From contig NC_058164.1 of the NCBI RefSeq assembly GCF_020080835.1, forward strand, positions 16,322,471 through 16,386,470: a DNA stretch of 64,000 nt. The letters are read 5' to 3'. Made by a program: the position numbers and the translations under genes. Below the pieces are notes generated by a model. That model ran no database searches and had not been told where the DNA came from. It was given only the letters and a program-made list of their open reading frames with translations. The stretch comes from Cotesia glomerata. Lineage: Eukaryota; Arthropoda; Insecta; Hymenoptera; Braconidae. Below, one piece after another: positions 59,556 to 64,000 of this stretch; the stretch's first letter is position 1, and every line of letters starts with the position of its first letter.

Positions 59556-59797
59556 GAAAAATAACACCTTAGCCACCAGAAGGAAGAGCGGCAGCTAATT
59601 CCTCCCCTCACGAAGTAATGCCTGATGGCGGTTTCCATGAGGGATTAGAGGAAAGAAGAAAAGGGGTTTAGGGTTTAGTGGGTAGGGGCGTTAGCGTCGA
59701 GTTTTAGTATGACGCTACGTCGAGTCGCCACATATCCAGGCCGAACAGCTATGCCTGGAATCCGTAAAAAGGATTCCCTCCCCTAAGATAAAAAAAA

Positions 59798-59814
<17 letters not shown>
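59556..59814 (+). other. LINE 3' UTR and A tail
   Basis: Shared with the other copy: CCTGATGGCGGTTTCCATGA and AAAGGGGTTTAGGGTTTAGT, then an inverted pair GGAATCC...GGATTCC just before the A run. This last hairpin could be the RT recognition feature. Confidence 0.75.
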
Positions 59815-59828
<14 letters not shown>

Positions 59829-59834
59829 CACACA
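59815..59834. repeat. (CA)n microsatellite, LINE 3' target side
   Basis: CA repeats then CATACATACATACAG, continuing the tract interrupted by the LINE. Confidence 0.95.
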
Positions 59835-60330
59835 TACATACATACAGACACCGTGACAACCTCGCGGGGATAGTCAGGGAAGCTTCCTGTGACCTTCAAA
59901 CGTCGAGATCTGATGAAAACTCGATTTTTGCAAAACGGGGTGAAAACAATAACTTCTCGATTTTTGAAAATTTTCGATTTTCTTAGCGGGAAGTTAAAAA
60001 AAAAAATTTTTTTTTTCTCGGAACCAGGCTCAAAAGTTTTGTTTGGATGCCAAAACAGGCCCCTGAAATTATGAGCCCTTAATTTTAATATTAAAGTTGT
60101 CCGCCTCGCACTTTTCGATTTCCCATAAGAATAACACAGGAAAAAATTTTTTTTTTTGTTCTGAATCTTGTAACTAATGAAGCATCAATTGCTCTGCGAT
60201 TTCCATCAAATATTTTTGTAGAGAATTGAACGTTCTACAAAAAAGTTCTAAAATCATTTTTCGATTAATCAACTCATTCAAAAGTTATTCAAGGTCAAAG
60301 TTCAATTCATTATCAATTCAGCTGTTTTCT

Positions 60331-61449
60331 TTATAATCTTCCGAAATTTATTAGTTTCAAGTTCTCAAAATGAATGGAAAGTTTATTTCTAAGCTCTTAG
60401 AGTTTAAAAATATAAAACTATTATCTTTTGTCATCAAAGATTGCTGTAATTTTATTGAAAAATTATTTTTAAATAGATTGCGCATAAAAATAAGTTAAAT
60501 TTTATTCATGGCCTGAAGATTTATTCGTGTTTCTGCGTTTTCATAATTCAGACGAACAGACAAGTGATTTTATATAACATATATGTATTCATGACTACCA
60601 AATATTATAAATTAATTACTCAAAACTTATAACAAATGTATTACTTCTCATAAATTCAATTTTTTTTTTTTTGTTTAAAAATGATTTTTACACATTTACA
60701 TGAAATTGATCTTGCTGAAGTTGTCTTATTGTAATTGGGATATCTCCGCTGATGTTCGCGAACTACTTACAATAAGTATTGCAGTTGTTACTCAACTTTT
60801 GTGAGGTAATTGTTGTATTCCTCAATCACACGGAAAAAAGAAAACTCGAAAAATTACAGTATAAAATGTAAAATCGGTCCCGTCGTAATCAAAACTAGAA
60901 AAATTACAGTTCGAAATAACATTTTTCTAAATTCAATTTTTAAATTTAATATTCAGAGCTTTCAATATAAATATTACATTCTATAATGTAATTCTTATAA
61001 AACCAGTAATAATTACAATCTGAAACTGTAATTTTTCCAGTTTTCATCACGAAGCGCCACGTTGCATTATATACTGTAATTTTTCGAGTTTTCTTTTTTC
61101 CGTGCAAAGCAACACCTCGTTCAGCTACATCATTAGTGACTATCAACGTATTGAAATATTCTGAACATTCCTGATTTATCTTATCATGAAATGTTTAAGT
61201 TGAAATTTTAAGACTGTTATTCAATTAAAAATCAGTTTAAAAAAATTGATCTCAATGAAACGATTGATACAAATTTTCAAAAACGAGATATTTTAAATCT
61301 ATAGAGCTATCTGTCATTGATAAATTGTTTTATGTACTTCGTCTATCTTTATCACATAGCGAAAAATATTGGTTAACAATCCTCAGAAGTCTAATTAGTA
61401 TTTTATGAAATATTTGGGGAACATTTTTTCTAAAAAAAATATTTTTGCC
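60331..61449. other. Interior of the foldback element
   Basis: AT-rich, with no gene, apart from the MITE at 60829-61104. Confidence 0.6.
60829..61104. mobile_element. CACGGAAAAAAGAAAACTCG MITE, 276 bp
   Basis: Inverted ends CACGGAAAAAAGAAAACTCG followed by AAAAATTACAGTATA, about 37 bp nearly identical on both sides. Inside, TTACA/TGTAAT and ACTGTAATTTTT motifs recur. Noncoding. Confidence 0.9.
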
Positions 61450-61808
61450 AAATCATTCAGAAAAACGGCTAAATTGATAATGAATTTAACTTTGACCTTG
61501 AATAACTTTTGAATGAGTTGATTAATCAAAAAATGATTTCAGAACTTTTTTGTAGAGCGTTCAATTCTCTACAAAAATATTTGATGGAAAGTGCAGCGCA
61601 ATTGATGGGTCATTAGTTACAAAAATCAGAACAAAAAAAAATTTTTTTTCCTGTATTATTCTTATGGGAAATCGAAAAGTGCGAGACGGACAACTTTAAT
61701 ATTAATATTAAGGGCTCATATTTTCAGGGGCTTATTTTGGCATCCAAACGAAACTTTTGAGCCTGGTTCCGAAAAAAAAAAAATTTTTTTTTTTTTTGAA
61801 ACGCCCTA

Positions 61809-61809
<1 letters not shown>

Positions 61810-61841
<32 letters not shown>

Positions 61842-63400
61842 TATTTATTAGTGGTCCGAATAAAACATTTTTATTTTTTTTTTTCAAGTGCTGCTGTCTC
61901 AAAAACTTCTCTAAGGTATAAAAAAAATTCTCTCCAAAGCGCAGCTTGATATCTCAATTGTTCATGAAGCTCAATGAATTTTTATTTTCTCATTTAAATA
62001 ACACGTAAAAAAATTTTATTTACGTTTTCATCTGGTAAAACTAAGAAAAAAATTTTTTTTTGTATTTTTCGTCAATTATTCTTGTAGGAAATTTATTTCT
62101 CTACAAAAAAGTACTGAGGTAGTTTTTTCGTAATCCTAACAAGTAAAAGGTTATTAAGCTTTAAATACTCGCAATAAAAGAAAATTTAATCAGATATGAT
62201 TTTAGAATCCATGTTGTATCACATTTTCTGTTTCAAAGTATTTGATTATGTAATTTATATTTTTTTCTTAAAAACATGGTATACAGTCTGATATCGGTAA
62301 TTCAGTCTGGACCAGTGACAACAAATGATAATTTAATATATCGGTTTGTTTATCTGAACCACATGTAAAATACACTGAAGGAGATTACCAGACTTTGTAA
62401 ATACTCTAACCACTGCTTAAAAAAATTAAACTAGATAATTTATTTTTAGCACTCTCTTGCGGCCTACATGAAGATATATAGTAAATTAAATTTTTTGTTG
62501 ACAATTAGTTTTTTACCCTAACCTAGCTGCATTTTAATAAATATGACTTATAAGTCATATAAACTAAAATAAGAAATAACCAAAAAATTAAATCAGTCTC
62601 AAAGATTATATTGGTTGTATGTTTATTAACAATTTCTTTATAGTCAAGCCTATTTACTTAAATATGTGATGACTCCTGAGATAAGGCAGTTTTACGCACG
62701 AACTCTACCTGTTTATTTATCATTTTTTTTTTTAATGATTAAATTTAAAAATAAAAGAATCAATTCACGAAGGACTTCTATTTACGTACTCCTGCAAAGT
62801 TTCATGATTTTTCATTCGGTCAAAAAGCGTCTCAGCATCATGTTCAAAATTTAAATATTCACCTGTCCTACCTGTCCTACATGTTCTTAAATAAAAAAAT
62901 TAAATTCAGTATACATCCGGAAGTACTAGCTTTCTCTTGATTCAGATTCCGTAATGAAATTCAAGTTCAATTTTAAAAAATCTCGCTCATAGGAAAAAAT
63001 ATCCAAATTGTAATGAGAAAAATTATTCATAATTCACAGTTAATACTTCACCAAAAGACATGTGTTAATTATATTATAAACAGTCTAGTTGGATAAATTT
63101 TGAAATAAATACATGCAGTTACCAAAAAAGTTTTCGAAAAGTTGCTTTGAAACTATTTTCGTTCAAATTTTCTTTTGTGCGAGTATTTAAAGCTCAATAA
63201 TTTTTTACTCGTTAAGATTACGAAGAAACTACCTCAGTACTTTTTTGTAGAGAATTAAATTTCCTACAAGAATAATTGACGAAAAATACAAAAAAAAATT
63301 TTTTTCGTAGTTTTACCGGATGAAAAATTGAAAAAAACATTGTCAAATTTTCTGAAATAATAAAAATTTTTTTTTTCAATCAAATAAAAAGAATATAAAA
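61810..63400. mobile_element. Foldback repeat with 165-bp arms
   Basis: Arms 62025-62195 and 63165-63326 are inverted copies (shared blocks include AAAAAAGTACTGAGGTAGTT and AATTATTCTTGTAGGAAAT). Outer ends are not clear. A (TA)n tract (61810-61838) separates it from the previous element. No coding capacity. Confidence 0.65.
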
Positions 63401-63829
63401 AAAAATCGGCCCTGCCCAGGATGAGCGGGAATAGTTGTCAAATTAATTGAAGTTTTTTTTGAGAAAAAAAAAATAAAAAAAAAAGTGGCCAACGTTGAAA
63501 AAATAACGATTTTGTTAAAAAAAAAGCGATTATTTCATAGAGTTGATCATATTTAATTTTTTTTGTGTATTTTTTCGAAAAGTTCATTCAAATACAAAAA
63601 TTTTTAAGAAAAAAAGGTTCTCAAAGGTCAATGTTTAAAAAAGTTATGGCTATTTGAAAATAAAAAAGCCACTTTTTTGGGAAATTCAAAACTTTTTTTG
63701 GGTTGGACAAAAAAATTTGAGAAAATTCTCAAAAATGTCTTTCAAAGGGTAGAAAAGAATGATAAAGTTTCAGCTAAATCTAAAGTTGTCGAGTTCAAAA
63801 GTGATCGATTTGGCATGGAATACCCCTTA
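63401..63829. other. Noncoding flank of the inverted 140-bp unit
   Basis: AT-rich with runs of A. Contains GGCCCTGCCCAGGATGAGCG near 63410 and GGCATGGAATACCCC near 63812, a motif also met in diverged form near 39490. Probably part of the repeat family carrying the 140-bp units. Confidence 0.5.
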
Positions 63830-64000
63830 TATATCTGGAACTATAAGGCCTAGACTTGAAATTTGGCAGGAATATTCCTTTCGCTAAGTAGGGGTCAGTT
63901 AAGAACAGATTTCAAGAAATTTCTTTTTCAAAGGAGATTGCGGGGACTATAACATTGAAAAATTCCCGTTTTTTACTATATGCTCCTACAGGCTCCAAAT
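63830..64000 (-). repeat. 140-bp array unit, inverted
   Basis: In inverse complement it matches the last unit of the 150-1515 array, including GCGAAAGGAATATTCCT and CCAAATTTCAAGTCT, and a C-rich AGTCCCCGCAATC block. It is cut by the window edge, so an array may continue beyond 64000. Confidence 0.8.

Larger units (their letters stand above)
54730..59814 (+). mobile_element. Waldo-like R1-clade LINE, full-length
   Basis: Starts TCGGGGCAGAAGAG directly after (CA)n, has a GC-rich 5' UTR of about 540 bp, ORF1 (55272-56513), ORF2 (56586-59548), a 3' UTR and an A tail of about 25 (59790-59814) followed again by (CA)n and CATA repeats. The GC content is far above that of its surroundings. ORF2 has a 16-bp deletion and an altered active site, so the copy is dead. 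Confidence 0.9.
53988..59996 (-). mobile_element. (AC)n-bearing repeat, copy 2, with full-length LINE
   Basis: Same family as 30461-34521, in opposite orientation. Ends TTAGGAAAACGGTTGACCCT then CAACTTCCCGCTAATTCCAT on the left, and TCTTAGCGGGAAGTTA on the right. The (AC)n tract (54676-54729 and 59815-59834) is split by the LINE. Confidence 0.7.
53968..61806. mobile_element. TA-flanked foldback element with GGGCGTTTC ends
   Basis: Ends GGGCGTTTCAAAAAAA (53968) and TTTTTTTGAAACGCCC (to 61806), both flanked by TA. Long inverted arms (59998-60330 and 61450-61790) match through GGAACCAGGCTCAAAAGTTT. The left arm is split right after its first 20 bases by the (AC)n repeat (53988-59996). A 276-bp MITE is inside at 60829-61104. 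It has no gene of its own and would be about 1.55 kb without the insertions. Confidence 0.8.

Overview
The window is AT-rich invertebrate DNA, most likely from an insect and perhaps a hymenopteran. The evidence is an insulin/IGF-type receptor with GT-AG introns, insect-type transposons (Helitron, Harbinger, an R1-clade LINE, pogo-like and ISL2EU-like elements) and many short foldback elements. The order is inferred from general resemblance and AT content and was not tested.

The only conserved host gene recognised is an insulin-like receptor on the minus strand. Six coding exons can be traced at 29829-29724, 29649-28285, 11433-11156, 11041-10685, 9283-8252 and 8174-7926. They join in phase to 1128 codons: furin-like Cys-rich region, L2, fibronectin III domains with a basic pro-receptor cleavage site, one transmembrane helix, an NPEY motif and a tyrosine kinase. 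The leader and L1 domain are not in the window, so 29830-64000 is probably the inside of an upstream intron. Positions 1-7925 lie downstream, or inside a further intron if a strong splice donor overlapping the stop codon is used.

Almost everything else is mobile or repetitive DNA, heavily nested. By region: 1-7.9 kb, a 140-bp tandem array, a TA-flanked element holding another foldback element, a near-perfect 298-bp hairpin flanked by TTAA, and a minisatellite. 12.3-17 kb, an unclassified CATTCGGC repeat split by a decayed ISL2EU-like transposon with 500-bp inverted repeats. 19.8-26.6 kb, a TTAA-flanked Kolobok-type element coding for a Mutator-like protein with an exonuclease-like tail, split by a long-TIR DDE transposon that contains a 100-N assembly gap. 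30.5-34.5 kb and 54-60 kb, two copies of a repeat carrying an (AC)n tract, each invaded by a Waldo-like R1-clade LINE. 36.3-37.2 kb, a second copy of the foldback element seen at 3.3 kb. 38.4-39.3 kb, a noncoding TIR element. 41.9-46.8 kb, a two-gene PIF/Harbinger element with a MITE in its transposase exon. 47.8-53.95 kb, a decayed Helitron with recognisable ends. 53.97-61.8 kb, a TA-flanked foldback element containing the second LINE-bearing repeat. 62-63.3 kb, another foldback element. The last 170 bases repeat the 140-bp array unit in inverted orientation.

Most transposon genes show frameshifts, nonsense codons or altered catalytic residues, so nearly all look like relics. Several insertions can be dated relative to one another because a paralogous copy preserves the empty site.
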